DNA from: Inquilinus limosus
Lineage (GTDB): Bacteria > Pseudomonadota > Alphaproteobacteria > DSM-16000 > Inquilinaceae
Assembly: GCF_002195995.1 (NCBI RefSeq)
Contig: NZ_NHON01000007.1
Span: 1 to 64,000, forward strand
Reading direction: 5' to 3'
DNA: 64,000 nt
This document shows, one piece after another, positions 1 through 8,268 of this stretch (the first letter of the stretch is position 1; every line of letters starts with the position of its first letter). The notes beneath the pieces are model-generated. The model was not told where the DNA came from, made no database searches, and saw only the letters and a list, made by a program, of their open reading frames with translations. The position numbers and the translations under genes are program-made.

Positions 1-378
1 ACCTGCATCGGCATCGGCGGCGACCCGGTGAACGGGACCAACTTCGTCGAGGCGCTGACGATGTTCGTGGAGGACCCGGAGACCGAGGGCATCATCATGA
101 TCGGCGAGATCGGCGGCGATGCCGAGGTGATGGGCGCCGAGTTCCTGAGGGCCAGCGGCACGAAGAAGCCGGTGGTCGGCTTCATCGCCGGGCGCACCGC
201 CCCTCCGGGCCGCCGCATGGGCCATGCCGGCGCCGTGATCTCCGGCGGCCACGACACCGCCGACCACAAGATCGAGGCGCTGAAGGCCGCCGGCATCGCC
301 GTCGCCGACTCCCCGGCATCCCTCGGAAAGACCATGATCCGGGTGCTGCGCGAGGGCAGCCGGGCGGCCGCCGAATAG
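1..378 (+). CDS. sucD: Succinyl-CoA ligase (ADP/GDP-forming) alpha subunit, 3' fragment
   Basis: The last 125 codons of a SucD-type alpha subunit; the gene begins left of the window. Visible family landmarks are [12 protein letters not shown], then [10 protein letters not shown], then [12 protein letters not shown]. The histidine in MGHAGA is the one phosphorylated during catalysis in this family. The enzyme interconverts succinyl-CoA and succinate with nucleotide phosphorylation in the cytosol. The neighbour downstream is an OxlT-like carboxylate carrier rather than the usual sucC/sucA genes (at least on this side). It could therefore be a paralogue used on another organic acid; the fragment alone cannot decide. 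Confidence 0.88.
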   Translation, partial: TCIGIGGDPVNGTNFVEALTMFVEDPETEGIIMIGEIGGDAEVMGAEFLRASGTKKPVVGFIAGRTAPPGRRMGHAGAVISGGHDTADHKIEALKAAGIAVADSPASLGKTMIRVLREGSRAAAE

Positions 379-438
379 CGGCTGCAAGATGCTGCGGTGC
401 AGCCACGATTCCGGCTTGTCAGCGCAGCGGAAACGTTC

Positions 439-474
439 TTTGGTATCTCAGGTTCTGCATTTGGTATGCCAGAG
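439..474. promoter_or_regulatory. Paired TGGTAT motifs upstream of the MFS gene (putative GntR operator)
   Basis: The 317-bp gap 379-695 holds no convincing gene. Two TGGTAT hexamers lie at 441 and 462, exactly 21 bp (two helical turns) apart. The second is part of a near-palindrome, TGGTATGCCA. The same hexamer starts the stronger sites at 2382, 2534 and 3064 (minus), which flank the TTT transport genes. I infer an operator for the GntR regulator encoded at 6385-7083. These two copies match the stronger sites only in the core. Confidence 0.4.
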
Positions 475-695
475 GGCCGGCCATAACGGTCCCTGTTAAT
501 AACGACATAACCGAGGGGAGGGGCAGCCGATCCACACATCGGCACGACGGGTCACAGACCCGCCGGATCGGGTCACGCCGGTCCGGCGGCCGCGGTCCGG
601 CGCACCCCTCCTCGAGGACGATGGCGTCCGTCACGGGCCGTCACCTCCGATGCCATGGGGTTGCCTCAACCGACATGCGAAGGACTGGGACGGAA

Positions 696-2015
696 ATGCT
701 GACTGAAAACACAAATCAGGGACCGGCGATCAAGGGACCGCCGGGAGGACGCTGGCTCCAGCTGCTCGTCGGCATCGTCTGCATGGCGATGGTGGCCAAC
801 CTGCAATATGGCTGGACCCTGTTCGTCGGGCCGATCGATGCGACGCATCATTGGGGCCGGGCGGCGATCCAGGTCGCCTTCACCATCTTCGTGCTGACCG
901 AGACCTGGTTGGTGCCGGTCGAGGGCTGGTTCGTCGACAAGTTCGGGCCAAAGATCGTGGTGCTGATCGGCGGCCTGCTCTGCGCCATCGCCTGGGCGCT
1001 GAACTCGGTGGCGGATTCGCTGACCCTGCTCTACATCGCCGCAGCGATCGGCGGCGTCGGCGCCGGCGCGGTCTACGGCACCTGCGTCGGCGCGGCGCTG
1101 AAATGGTTCCCGGACCGGCGCGGCCTGGCGGCCGGCCTGACCGCGGCCGGCTTCGGCGCCGGCTCGGCCATCACCATCGTGCCGATCGCCAACATGATCC
1201 ATTCCTCCGGCTACGAATCCACCTTCATGACCTTCGGCCTGATCCAGGGCGGGGCGGTGGTGTTGCTGTCCTTCCTGCTGGCGACGCCGGCCAAGGGCCA
1301 GCTGCCGGTGGTCAAGCCGAAGATCGCGCAGACCCGCCGCGACTACGCGCCGTCGGAGATGCTGCGCAGCCCGGTGTTCTGGGTGATGTACGCGATGTTC
1401 GTCATGGTCGCCTCCGGCGGCCTGCTGGCGACGGCGCAGTTGGCCCCGATCGCGGCCGACTTCAAGATCGGCGACACGCCGGTCAGCCTGCTGGGCCTGA
1501 CCATGCCGGCGCTGACCTTCGCCCTGTCGCTCGACCGCGTGCTGAACGGCGTCACCAGGCCGTTCTTCGGCTGGGTCTCCGACCATATCGGCCGCGAGAA
1601 CACGATGTTCATCGCCTTCTTCCTGGAGGCGGTCGGCATCGTCATGCTGATGGAGTTCGGCCAGGACCCGGTCGCGTTCGTGATCCTGACCGCGATGGTG
1701 TTCTTCGCCTGGGGCGAGATCTACTCGCTGTTCCCGGCGACCTGCGGCGACACCTTCGGGTCGCGCTACGCCACCACCAATGCCGGGCTCTTGTACACCG
1801 CCAAGGGCACGGCCTCGCTGGTCGTGCCCTTCGCCAACATCGCGGTCAGCCAGCTCGGCAGCTGGGACATGGTGTTCATCTTCGCCGCGCTGGTGAACGT
1901 GATCGCGGCGGTGATGGCGATGTTCGTGCTGAAGCCGATGCGGGCCCGGGCGCTGGAGCAGGCGCGGGCCGAGGCCGGCACGGTCGCGGACGGAGAGCCG
2001 CGCCTCGCCAGCTGA
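696..2015 (+). CDS. MFS carrier of the oxalate/formate antiporter (OxlT-like) family
   Basis: A 439-residue protein with about 12 hydrophobic segments, the usual size for the OFA branch of the major facilitator superfamily. A loop reading WFVDKFGPK matches the MFS loop 2-3 signature position, and GWVSDHIGREN fits the equivalent loop in the second half. Start chosen at the ATG of MLTENTN, behind GGGACGGAA; an upstream in-frame ATG at 621 would add 25 non-conserved residues. It probably exchanges small carboxylates across the inner membrane. The preceding acyl-CoA ligase fragment and the following TTT system both suggest organic-acid use. Oxalate specificity is not proven. Confidence 0.8.
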   Translation: MLTENTNQGPAIKGPPGGRWLQLLVGIVCMAMVANLQYGWTLFVGPIDATHHWGRAAIQVAFTIFVLTETWLVPVEGWFVDKFGPKIVVLIGGLLCAIAWALNSVADSLTLLYIAAAIGGVGAGAVYGTCVGAALKWFPDRRGLAAGLTAAGFGAGSAITIVPIANMIHSSGYESTFMTFGLIQGGAVVLLSFLLATPAKGQLPVVKPKIAQTRRDYAPSEMLRSPVFWVMYAMFVMVASGGLLATAQLAPIAADFKIGDTPVSLLGLTMPALTFALSLDRVLNGVTRPFFGWVSDHIGRENTMFIAFFLEAVGIVMLMEFGQDPVAFVILTAMVFFAWGEIYSLFPATCGDTFGSRYATTNAGLLYTAKGTASLVVPFANIAVSQLGSWDMVFIFAALVNVIAAVMAMFVLKPMRARALEQARAEAGTVADGEPRLAS

Positions 2016-2057
2016 CCAGCGGGCCGGGACGCGCCCGGCATTGCGAGACAATCCCCA

Positions 2058-2084
2058 GGGAGGCGAGCCATCGCCTCCCTTTTT
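2058..2084 (+). terminator. Rho-independent terminator after the MFS gene
   Basis: A perfect 9-bp stem (GGGAGGCGA / TCGCCTCCC) with a 4-nt loop is followed by TTTTTC, 43 bp after the MFS stop codon. Confidence 0.85.
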
Positions 2085-2099
2085 CTTTGCGCCGGTTTC

Positions 2100-2309
2100 T
2101 TACAGCGCCCGCATGAAGCTGGCCCAGGCCGGGTCGGCAGCCTCGGACTCGTCCGGCTGCGCGTCGTCGCCGCCGGTCTGGGCCAGGCGCAGCCGGCCCG
2201 CGGCATTGCCCGGCAGCACGCCGCCCTGGACCGCGGCCAGGCGCGGGGCGGTGACGAGGCCCAGCAGGGCGACGAGGGTGAGGGCGGTACCGAGCAGAAC
2301 GCCGGTCAT
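2100..2309 (-). CDS. Small membrane-anchored protein, unknown function
   Basis: 69 residues starting MTGVLLGTALTLVALLGLV: an N-terminal hydrophobic helix, then a polar, acidic tail ending ADPAWASFMRAL. The start is chosen at the ATG preceded by AAAGGACCAG; the longer reading frame to 2441 has no good start signal. It is not recognised. The layout (short helix plus soluble tail) resembles the small protein at 2635-2826 on the other strand. The gene is convergent with the MFS gene and its promoter would lie near the TGGTATACA site at 2382-2397. Confidence 0.5.
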   Translation of the reverse strand: MTGVLLGTALTLVALLGLVTAPRLAAVQGGVLPGNAAGRLRLAQTGGDDAQPDESEAADPAWASFMRAL

Positions 2310-2381
2310 GATCTGGTCCTTTCGATGGGTTCGTGTCCTGTTGCAACGCAATATACGCGCGATCCCCGGTGAGGCAAGGCA

Positions 2382-2397
2382 ATCTGGTATACAGAAT
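2382..2397. promoter_or_regulatory. TGGTATACA-type operator, copy 1
   Basis: ATCTGGTATACAGAAT. It differs at one position from the 16-mer at 2534-2549, 152 bp away. The GTATAC core is palindromic, as expected for a GntR dimer. The intergenic stretch 2310-2634 holds these two sites and a small inverted repeat AGAGAG-TCAGC-CTCTCT at 2569-2585, and otherwise nothing recognised. Confidence 0.5.
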
Positions 2398-2533
2398 ACG
2401 AAAAACGGATATGCGTCCCGCCGAGGATGGCGGGGCCGCAAGCCAGGGGTCTCCTTTTGAGAAAGTGTAGATAAATCAGAAGGTTGAGATGCGAATCTCC
2501 TCGCTACCCGGAATCTGCAGGGCAGCCATCACC

Positions 2534-2549
2534 ATCTGGTATACAAAAT
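2534..2549. promoter_or_regulatory. TGGTATACA-type operator, copy 2
   Basis: ATCTGGTATACAAAAT, 15/16 identical to the copy at 2382. It lies about 85 bp upstream of the small ORF at 2635 and in the gap between divergently oriented small genes. It is a candidate binding site for the FCD-type GntR regulator at 6385-7083; FCD regulators commonly bind short palindromes of the GTATAC type. Confidence 0.5.
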
Positions 2550-2634
2550 CCATAATCCATAAACTTGAAGAGAGTCAGCCTCTCTGCCATATGATGCGGC
2601 GCAAGACACCCAGCCAACCTCTGGAGCCGCCGTC

Positions 2635-2826
2635 ATGACCCTCGGACTGATCGCCCTCGTCGTCGCCGCCGCCGGTCTGGCCGCCGTGATCTCCGAGATC
2701 GCCATGAAGGCGCCCGACCTGTTCGGCGCCATCGCCACCGACGTCCGCCGGATGGCGACGCCGGAGCGTCGCCCGGCAAGGACCCGGGTCCCGGCCAACG
2801 GCAATGAGTGGCGCCGGGCGGCCTGA
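2635..2826 (+). CDS. Small single-helix membrane protein, unknown function
   Basis: 63 residues: a hydrophobic helix (LIALVVAAAGLAAVI) followed by a basic tail rich in Arg (ERRPARTRVPANGNEWRRAA). GGAG lies 8 nt before the ATG. No family is recognised. It is followed by a strong hairpin at 2860, consistent with a short separate transcript. It may be a real small membrane protein or a chance ORF; the ribosome binding site and downstream hairpin favour the first. Confidence 0.45.
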   Translation: MTLGLIALVVAAAGLAAVISEIAMKAPDLFGAIATDVRRMATPERRPARTRVPANGNEWRRAA

Positions 2827-2859
2827 GCGCCGTTCTCCTTTTCATCGTGATGTTCCAGA

Positions 2860-2883
2860 ACAGGCGGCCCTCGGGCCGCCTGT
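2860..2883. terminator. GC-rich hairpin after the small ORF
   Basis: A perfect 11-bp stem (ACAGGCGGCCC / GGGCCGCCTGT) with a 2-nt loop, 34 bp after the 2635-2826 stop. The tail has few T residues (CGCCGTTTC), so it is either a weak terminator or an RNA-stabilising hairpin. The rest of 2884-3162 contains only the operator-like site at 3064. Confidence 0.5.
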
Positions 2884-3063
2884 CGCCGTTTCGGGACCTG
2901 GACGGCCTTGTGCGACAGCGAAGGAGAGCCGACCGGCGGAACTGCCCGGAAAACCGCCATTCTTGCGGCTGTGGTAATTTCGTTCTGCTGCAACGCGAGA
3001 TGACGATCGAAACGAATCGATCGGCTTTTGAAAAGATGCGTTGCGTTACATTCCAGATACAAT

Positions 3064-3077
3064 ATATTGGATACCAG
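3064..3077 (-). promoter_or_regulatory. TGGTAT-type operator upstream of tctC
   Basis: Read on the minus strand it is CTGGTATCCAATAT, matching the site at 2534 at 12 of 14 positions. It lies 86 bp before the tctC start, inside an AT-rich patch (about 3040-3080) that probably holds the promoter of the transporter operon. Confidence 0.45.
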
Positions 3078-3162
3078 CCAGTCTCGGTCACCGACCTGGC
3101 CATCCACCAACAAGACAGTCGGGCCGCGCTTGACGCGAAGCCGCGGCGCTGGGGAGGCATTG

Positions 3163-4182
3163 ATGACCGGGAAAGTGCGTGACGCGCTTGTGCATGGACT
3201 CGCCTGTGCCGCGGCTGCGGCGGCCCTGCTGGCCGGCGGCATCGCCCAGGCGGATTGGAAGCCCACCCGCAATGTCGAGTTCGTCGTTCCCGCCGGAACC
3301 GGCGGCGGCGCCGACCAGATGGCGCGGATGATCCAGGGCATCATCCAGAAGCACGGGCTGATGGAGCAGTCGATCGTCGTGGTCAACCGCTCCGGCGGCG
3401 CGGGGGCGGAAGGCTTCCTCGACGTCAAGGGGTCGGGCGGCGACCCGCACAAGATCATCATCACCCTGTCGAACCTGTTCACCACGCCGCTGGCGACCGG
3501 CGTGCCCTTCAACTGGAAGGACCTGACGCCGGTGACCATGCTGGCGCTGGACGAGTTCATCCTGTGGGTGAACGCGTCGGAGCCGTACCAGACGGCGCAG
3601 GACTACGTCACCGCGATCAAGGCGGGCGGCGACAACGCCTTCAAGATGGGCGGCACCGGCTCGAAGCAGGAAGACCAGATCATCACCGCCGGGCTGGAGC
3701 AGATCCTCGGCAAGCGGCTGACCTACGTGCCCTACAAGGGCGGCGGCGACGTCGCGGCCCAGCTGGTCGGCAACCACATCAACTCCAGCGTCAACAACCC
3801 GATCGAGGCGGTGGCGCAGTGGCGCGCCGGCGCGCTGCGCCCGCTCTGCGTCTTCGACGACCAGCGCATCGCCGTGACCGCGCCGCAGGCGGACGGCAAG
3901 GCCTGGAGCGACGTGCCGACCTGCAAGGAGGCCGGCCTGGACATGAAGTACCTGATGCTGCGCGGCATCTTCATGCCGCCCGAGGCCTCGCCGGAGCAGG
4001 TCGCCTACTATGTCGGCCTGTTCGACAAGGTGCGCGAGACGCCCGAGTGGAAGGAGTTCATGGCCAACGGCGCGTTCAACACCACCAGCATGAATGGCGA
4101 TGCCTTCAAGACCTGGCTGGGCGAGACCGAGCAGACCCATAAGAGCCTGATGGAAGTGGCCGGCTTCATCGCCAAGAAGTAG
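3163..4182 (+). CDS. tctC: TctC-family periplasmic carboxylate-binding protein
   Basis: 339 residues with a signal peptide (LACAAAAAALLAGGIAQA) and the Bug/TctC fold landmarks: NVEFVVPAGTGGGADQMAR near the N-terminus, VVNRSGGAG, and LTYVPYKGGGDVAAQL in the middle. Start at the ATG behind GGGGAGG, not the upstream in-frame ATG at 3028. It delivers a carboxylate to the TctBA membrane pair encoded next. Family members bind citrate, tricarballylate, glutarate or aromatic acids, and the ligand is not predictable here. The sequence PAGTGGGAD deviates slightly from the commoner PFPPGGxxD. Confidence 0.85.
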   Translation: MTGKVRDALVHGLACAAAAAALLAGGIAQADWKPTRNVEFVVPAGTGGGADQMARMIQGIIQKHGLMEQSIVVVNRSGGAGAEGFLDVKGSGGDPHKIIITLSNLFTTPLATGVPFNWKDLTPVTMLALDEFILWVNASEPYQTAQDYVTAIKAGGDNAFKMGGTGSKQEDQIITAGLEQILGKRLTYVPYKGGGDVAAQLVGNHINSSVNNPIEAVAQWRAGALRPLCVFDDQRIAVTAPQADGKAWSDVPTCKEAGLDMKYLMLRGIFMPPEASPEQVAYYVGLFDKVRETPEWKEFMANGAFNTTSMNGDAFKTWLGETEQTHKSLMEVAGFIAKK

Positions 4183-4279
4183 CGGCCGGGCTGTAGAGCG
4201 GGCGCCCCGGCCGCGTGCCGGGGCGCCGCACCCGGCGGCATCCCGCGCGGATGCCGCAGCCTTCCAGGGGAGGATCGGC

Positions 4280-4786
4280 ATGGCGAGCCATGACCGGGAG
4301 GACGGCGGCACGGTCAGCGTGCGGACGGTGGAGATCGCCGTCGCGGCCGTGCTGATGATCATCGCCGTGGTGGTGATGGTCGACAACATGCGCATCGGCA
4401 TCGGCTGGGCCAGCGACGGGCCGGAGGCCGGCGCCTTTCCCTTCTATGTCGGCGTCGCCCTGTTCCTGGCCAGCGCCGGCACCCTGCTGGCCAACCTGTT
4501 CGGCCGCGCGCCCGACCTGGGCAGCTTCGTCGGGCGAGAGCAGCTCGGCCTGGTGCTCAAGGTGCTGGTGCCGACCATCGTCTTCGTCGCGCTGATCGGC
4601 TTCATCGGCCTCTATGTCGCCGCGGCGCTGTTCATCGCCTTCTTCATGCACTGGCTGGGCAAGTACCCGGTGGTGAAGATCGTGCCGGTCGCGGTGCTGG
4701 TGCCGGCCGCGCTGTTCCTGATGTTCGAGCTCTGGTTCCTGGTGCCGCTGCCCAAGGGGCCGCTGGAGACCATGCTGGGCTACTAG
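4280..4786 (+). CDS. tctB: TctB-family small membrane subunit of the TTT transporter
   Basis: 168 residues with four hydrophobic segments, the normal size and topology for TctB. A ribosome binding site (GGGGAGGATC) precedes the ATG. It lies between tctC and tctA with gaps of 97 and 63 bp, so the three are one transcription unit. It partners TctA in the inner membrane; its precise role in transport is poorly defined in the family. Confidence 0.82.
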   Translation: MASHDREDGGTVSVRTVEIAVAAVLMIIAVVVMVDNMRIGIGWASDGPEAGAFPFYVGVALFLASAGTLLANLFGRAPDLGSFVGREQLGLVLKVLVPTIVFVALIGFIGLYVAAALFIAFFMHWLGKYPVVKIVPVAVLVPAALFLMFELWFLVPLPKGPLETMLGY

Positions 4787-4849
4787 CCCGACGCCAAGAA
4801 ACCCCGAGACCCGCGCCAGGCGGGCGAGGCAAACGCTGGGAGGGGACCG

Positions 4850-6367
4850 TTGGACGCGCTCTACTCACTCATCCATGGCTTCGGCGTGCTCGCCGACCCG
4901 ATGAACATCGTCTACATGTTCGTCGGCATCACGCTCGGCGTGCTGATCGGCGTGCTGCCCGGCCTGGGCGGCGCCAACGGCGTGGCCATCCTGCTGCCGC
5001 TGACCTTCGCGATGTCGCCGACCTCGGCGATCATCATGCTGTCCTGCATCTACTGGGGCGCGCTGTTCGGCGGCGCCATCACCTCGGTGCTGTTCAACAT
5101 CCCCGGGGAGCCGTGGTCGGTCGCCACCACCTTCGACGGCTACCCCATGGCCCAGCAGGGCAAGGCGGGGGAGGCGCTGACGGCGGCCTTCACCTCCTCC
5201 TTCTTCGGCGCCTTCGTCGCCGTGGTGCTGCTGACCTTCCTGGCGCCGCTGATCGCCGGCTTCGCCCTGCGCTTCGGGCCGGCGGAGTTCTTCGCGGTCC
5301 AATTGCTGACTTTCTGCAGCTTCATCGGCATGGGCCGCGAGGCGCCGTTGAAGGTGATCGCGTCGATGATGCTGGGCTTCGCCCTGGCGGCGGTCGGCCT
5401 CGACACCGTCACCGGCCAGCTGCGCATGACCTTCGGGTCGACCGAGCTGCTGCGCGGCTTCGACTTCCTGATCGCGGTGATCGGCCTGTTCGGCATCGGC
5501 GAGATCCTGCTGACCATGGAGGAAGGCCTGGCCTTCAAGGGCAAGAACGCCAGGATCAACCCGACGGTGGTGTGGCAGGCCTGGAAGCAGCTGCCGCGAT
5601 ACTGGGTCACGGCGGTGCGCGGCGCCATCGTCGGCTGCTGGATGGGCATCACCCCCGGCGGCGCCACCCCGGCGTCCTTCATGAGCTACGGCCTGGCCAA
5701 GCGCTTCTCGCGCAACGGCAAGCGCTTCGGCCGCGGCGAGATGGAGGGCGTGGTGGCGCCGGAGACCGCGGCCCATGCCGCCGGCACCAGCGCGCTCTTG
5801 CCGATGCTGACCCTCGGCATCCCCGGGTCGCCGACCGCGGCGGTGCTGCTGGGCGGCCTGCTGATCTGGGGACTGCAGCCGGGGCCGCTGCTGTTCGTCG
5901 AGCAGCGCGACTTCGTCTGGGGCCTGATCGCCAGCATGTATCTCGGCAACATCGCCGGGCTGATCGTGGTGCTGACCACGGTGCCGCTGTTCGCCTCGAT
6001 CCTGCGCATCCCGTTCAGCATCATCGCGCCGGTGATCATCACCATCTGCGCCGTCGGCGCCTACACGGTCAGCAACGCGCTGGCCGATATCAGCGTCATG
6101 CTGGTCTTCGGCGTCGTCGGCTACCTGTTCAAGAAGCTGCACTACCCGCTGGCGCCGCTGGTCCTGGCGCTGGTGCTGGGCGACATGGCGGAAGGCTCGT
6201 TCCGCCAGGCGATGCTGCTGTCCCAGGGCAGCCTGTCGATCTTCTGGTCGAACGGCCTGGTCGGCAGCATCGTCGCCCTGGCCCTGGCGATGCTGTTCTG
6301 GCCGCTGATCTCGTCGGTGATCGCGCGGCTGCGCGGCGGCGCCAAGCCGATCGTCGCCGCGGACTGA
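4850..6367 (+). CDS. tctA: TctA-family large membrane subunit of the TTT transporter
   Basis: 505 residues, polytopic. It shows the conserved family motifs: GVLPGLGGANGVAILLPLTF, then IPGEPWSVATTFDGYPMA, then GITPGGATPASFMSYG and LGIPGSPTAAVLLGGLLIWG. It starts at TTG (4850) directly after GGGAGGGGACCG; no nearby ATG fits. It couples carboxylate uptake to the ion gradient using substrate delivered by TctC. It is followed after 17 bp by the GntR gene, so regulator and transporter are probably co-transcribed. Confidence 0.88.
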   Translation: MDALYSLIHGFGVLADPMNIVYMFVGITLGVLIGVLPGLGGANGVAILLPLTFAMSPTSAIIMLSCIYWGALFGGAITSVLFNIPGEPWSVATTFDGYPMAQQGKAGEALTAAFTSSFFGAFVAVVLLTFLAPLIAGFALRFGPAEFFAVQLLTFCSFIGMGREAPLKVIASMMLGFALAAVGLDTVTGQLRMTFGSTELLRGFDFLIAVIGLFGIGEILLTMEEGLAFKGKNARINPTVVWQAWKQLPRYWVTAVRGAIVGCWMGITPGGATPASFMSYGLAKRFSRNGKRFGRGEMEGVVAPETAAHAAGTSALLPMLTLGIPGSPTAAVLLGGLLIWGLQPGPLLFVEQRDFVWGLIASMYLGNIAGLIVVLTTVPLFASILRIPFSIIAPVIITICAVGAYTVSNALADISVMLVFGVVGYLFKKLHYPLAPLVLALVLGDMAEGSFRQAMLLSQGSLSIFWSNGLVGSIVALALAMLFWPLISSVIARLRGGAKPIVAAD

Positions 6368-6384
6368 GGGCAGGGGAGGGAACC

Positions 6385-7083
6385 GTGCTCGAGGCGCGGA
6401 TCAGCACCCGGCTGGCGCTCTCTCGCCTCGACGCCAATGACAGCTTCCGCACCCAGGCCTATCTGGCGCTGAAGCACGCCATCGCCGGGATGGATCTCTA
6501 CGACCATCCCGGCGAGATCCGGCTGGACGAGCGGCAGCTGTGCCGGGACCTCGGCGTCAGCCGCACCCCGATCCGCGAGGCGCTGACGGTGCTGGAGCAG
6601 GAGGGCTTCGTCCTGACCCTGCCGCGGCGCGGCATCTTCGTCCGCCGCCGGACAAAGCGCCAGATCGTCGAGATGGTGCAGGTCTGGGCGGCGCTGGAGA
6701 GCATGGCGGCGCGGCTGGCGGCAGCCCGGGCGACGGCGGCGGAGATCGCGGCGCTGCGCGACCTGTTCACGGGCTTCGACGGCCGGCCAGCGGCGGAGAT
6801 CGAGGGCTATTCCGACGCCAACATCGCCTTCCATCGGGCGATCGTCCGGCTCGGCGGCAACGGGCTGATCATCGCCCGCACGGCCGATCTGTTCCTGCAG
6901 ATCGACGCCATCCGCCGCCGCACCATCCGCGAGGCCGATCGGGCCGACCGGTCGATCCAGGATCATCTCCGCATCATCGCGGCGCTGGAGCGGCGCGACG
7001 CCGACCTCGCCGCCCGGCTCGACCGCGACCACACGCTGGGCCTGGCCGAGCATATCGAGCGGAACTGCCATTTCCTGGCGTGA
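6385..7083 (+). CDS. GntR-family regulator with FCD ligand domain
   Basis: 232 residues starting at GTG behind CAGGGGAGGG. The winged helix-turn-helix covers about residues 20-80 (DERQLCRDLGVSRTPIREAL is the classic GntR recognition segment). An all-helical FCD domain follows with the usual metal-ligand pattern (D/N..H in SDANIAFHRAIV, DHLRIIAALERRD, RDHTLG). It is the last gene of the tct unit. I infer that it senses the transported carboxylate or a derivative and binds the TGGTATACA sites at 2382, 2534, 3064 and perhaps 441/462. Confidence 0.85.
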   Translation: MLEARISTRLALSRLDANDSFRTQAYLALKHAIAGMDLYDHPGEIRLDERQLCRDLGVSRTPIREALTVLEQEGFVLTLPRRGIFVRRRTKRQIVEMVQVWAALESMAARLAAARATAAEIAALRDLFTGFDGRPAAEIEGYSDANIAFHRAIVRLGGNGLIIARTADLFLQIDAIRRRTIREADRADRSIQDHLRIIAALERRDADLAARLDRDHTLGLAEHIERNCHFLA

Positions 7084-7118
7084 GCGGCGGCCAGCAGCGA
7101 CCATAGGCTTAGGAGCGA

Positions 7119-7253
7119 ATTGCCTCTCCCGCTTGGCGGGAGAGGTCGGGCTCGCGCAGCGAGACCGGGTGAGGGCTGGCCCAGGCCTCGACAAAGGCCC
7201 TCACCCGGAGCCGCTTCGCGTCTCCGACCTCTCCCGCAAGCGGGAGAGGCAAT
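7119..7253. repeat. Intergenic palindromic repeat, CTCTCCCGC...GCGGGAGAGG class
   Basis: The outer arms (ATTGCCTCTCCCGCTTGGCG and its inverse at 7224-7253) are inverted. An inner pair GGGTGAGGGC / GCCCTCACCC is also inverted. The same layout recurs at 27338, 47141 and, more loosely, 52139. The right half supplies the last codons of the EamA gene. Confidence 0.75.
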
Positions 7254-8268
7254 CAGTGAGCACTTGAGAGATCCGTGAATGCGATCGCGGCCGGGACGAG
7301 GCCCGCTCCGGCAGCACGGCGATGGCGAAGCCGAGCAGGATCAGGCCGATGCCGACCAGGTGGAAGCCCCGCACCGGCTCGCCGAGCAGCAGGAAGGCGA
7401 GGGCCGAGGAGTAGACCGCCATGAGATGGAAGGACGCCCCCGTCAGCGCCGGGCCCAGCGTCGCGACGCAGCGGTTCCAGAACGCGTTCGCCACCAGCGA
7501 GGAGAAGATGCCGATGAACAGCAGCGAGGCGATGGCATAGGGTTCGACCGGAAGGGAGCGGCCCGCCGCCTCCTCGGCGATCCAGAACGGTGCCATCAGG
7601 ACGCAGGCGGCCAGCGTCGTCGCCGCCAGGAACGCCATGGGGGGAACATCCCTGGGACGCCAGCGCAGCAGCACGGAATAGAGCGCGAAGCCGCCCACGG
7701 CGAGCAGCACCAGGAGCTCGCCGCCGCCGATCGACAGCGTGGCGAGCGTCGCCGGATCGCCACGCCCGACGATCCAGCCGACGCCGAGGAAGGAAAGGAT
7801 GATGCCGGCGACGACGCGCGGCCGCGGCGCCTCCCCGGCGATCGCCCAGGCGAGCAGCGGCACCATCAGCGGCAGGGTGGAGTTGAGCATCGCCGCCGTC
7901 GCCGCCGGCGTGGTGTGCAGCCCGAGATAGTTCAGCACCGGATATCCGGCGAAGCCGCTGGCACCGCAGCCGAGGATGACCGGCCAATGCGCCAGCAGCG
8001 TGCGCCGATGGGCGACCAGGTCGCGCCAGACGAAGGGCAGCAGCACCGCCGAGGCGACCACCCAGCGCCAGAAGGTCAGGCCGAAGGGCGGCAGCTCCTG
8101 GGCATAGGCGCGGCCGATCACCAGGTTGCCGGCCCAGAACAGCGGCGGCAGGGGCAGCAGCACATAGGGCCGGCGCCAGACGAGGTCGAGCAGGCCGGCG
8201 CCTGGCAGGCCGCCCCGGCCCGGCAGGTCGCCACGGCCTGGGAGGCCGCGGCTCGGCCCGGCGGTCAC
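7201..8268 (-). CDS. EamA/DMT-family permease
   Basis: 355 residues with ten hydrophobic segments in two EamA halves (SFLGVGWIVG ends the first, LLGFAIAVLP the second), typical of drug/metabolite exporters. I choose GTG 8268 as start because it overlaps the alaX stop (GTGA), giving translational coupling; the ATG-less longer frame is alaX antisense reading. The last ~17 codons run into a palindromic intergenic repeat, so the tail CLSRLRERSETRSGSG is repeat-derived. With AlaX and an AraC regulator next door, export of an amino acid or its analogue is plausible but inferred. Confidence 0.78.
   Translation of the reverse strand: MTAGPSRGLPGRGDLPGRGGLPGAGLLDLVWRRPYVLLPLPPLFWAGNLVIGRAYAQELPPFGLTFWRWVVASAVLLPFVWRDLVAHRRTLLAHWPVILGCGASGFAGYPVLNYLGLHTTPAATAAMLNSTLPLMVPLLAWAIAGEAPRPRVVAGIILSFLGVGWIVGRGDPATLATLSIGGGELLVLLAVGGFALYSVLLRWRPRDVPPMAFLAATTLAACVLMAPFWIAEEAAGRSLPVEPYAIASLLFIGIFSSLVANAFWNRCVATLGPALTGASFHLMAVYSSALAFLLLGEPVRGFHLVGIGLILLGFAIAVLPERASSRPRSHSRISQVLTDCLSRLRERSETRSGSG

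Noticed and set aside
666-2051. 461-codon antisense frame over the MFS gene
   Set aside because: The sense frame has the MFS topology and loop motifs. The antisense product is His/Arg/Gln/Asp-rich, typical of reverse-frame shadows in high-GC DNA.
3028-3162. A longer tctC start at 3028
   Set aside because: The extra 45 residues are not signal-like, overlap the operator/promoter region and lack a Shine-Dalgarno. The ATG at 3163 has GGGGAGG and a classic signal peptide.
5113-7083. 656-codon frame from within tctA into gntR
   Set aside because: The part overlapping tctA is out of frame and Arg/Gly-rich. The genuine GntR protein begins at GTG 6385 behind a strong Shine-Dalgarno.
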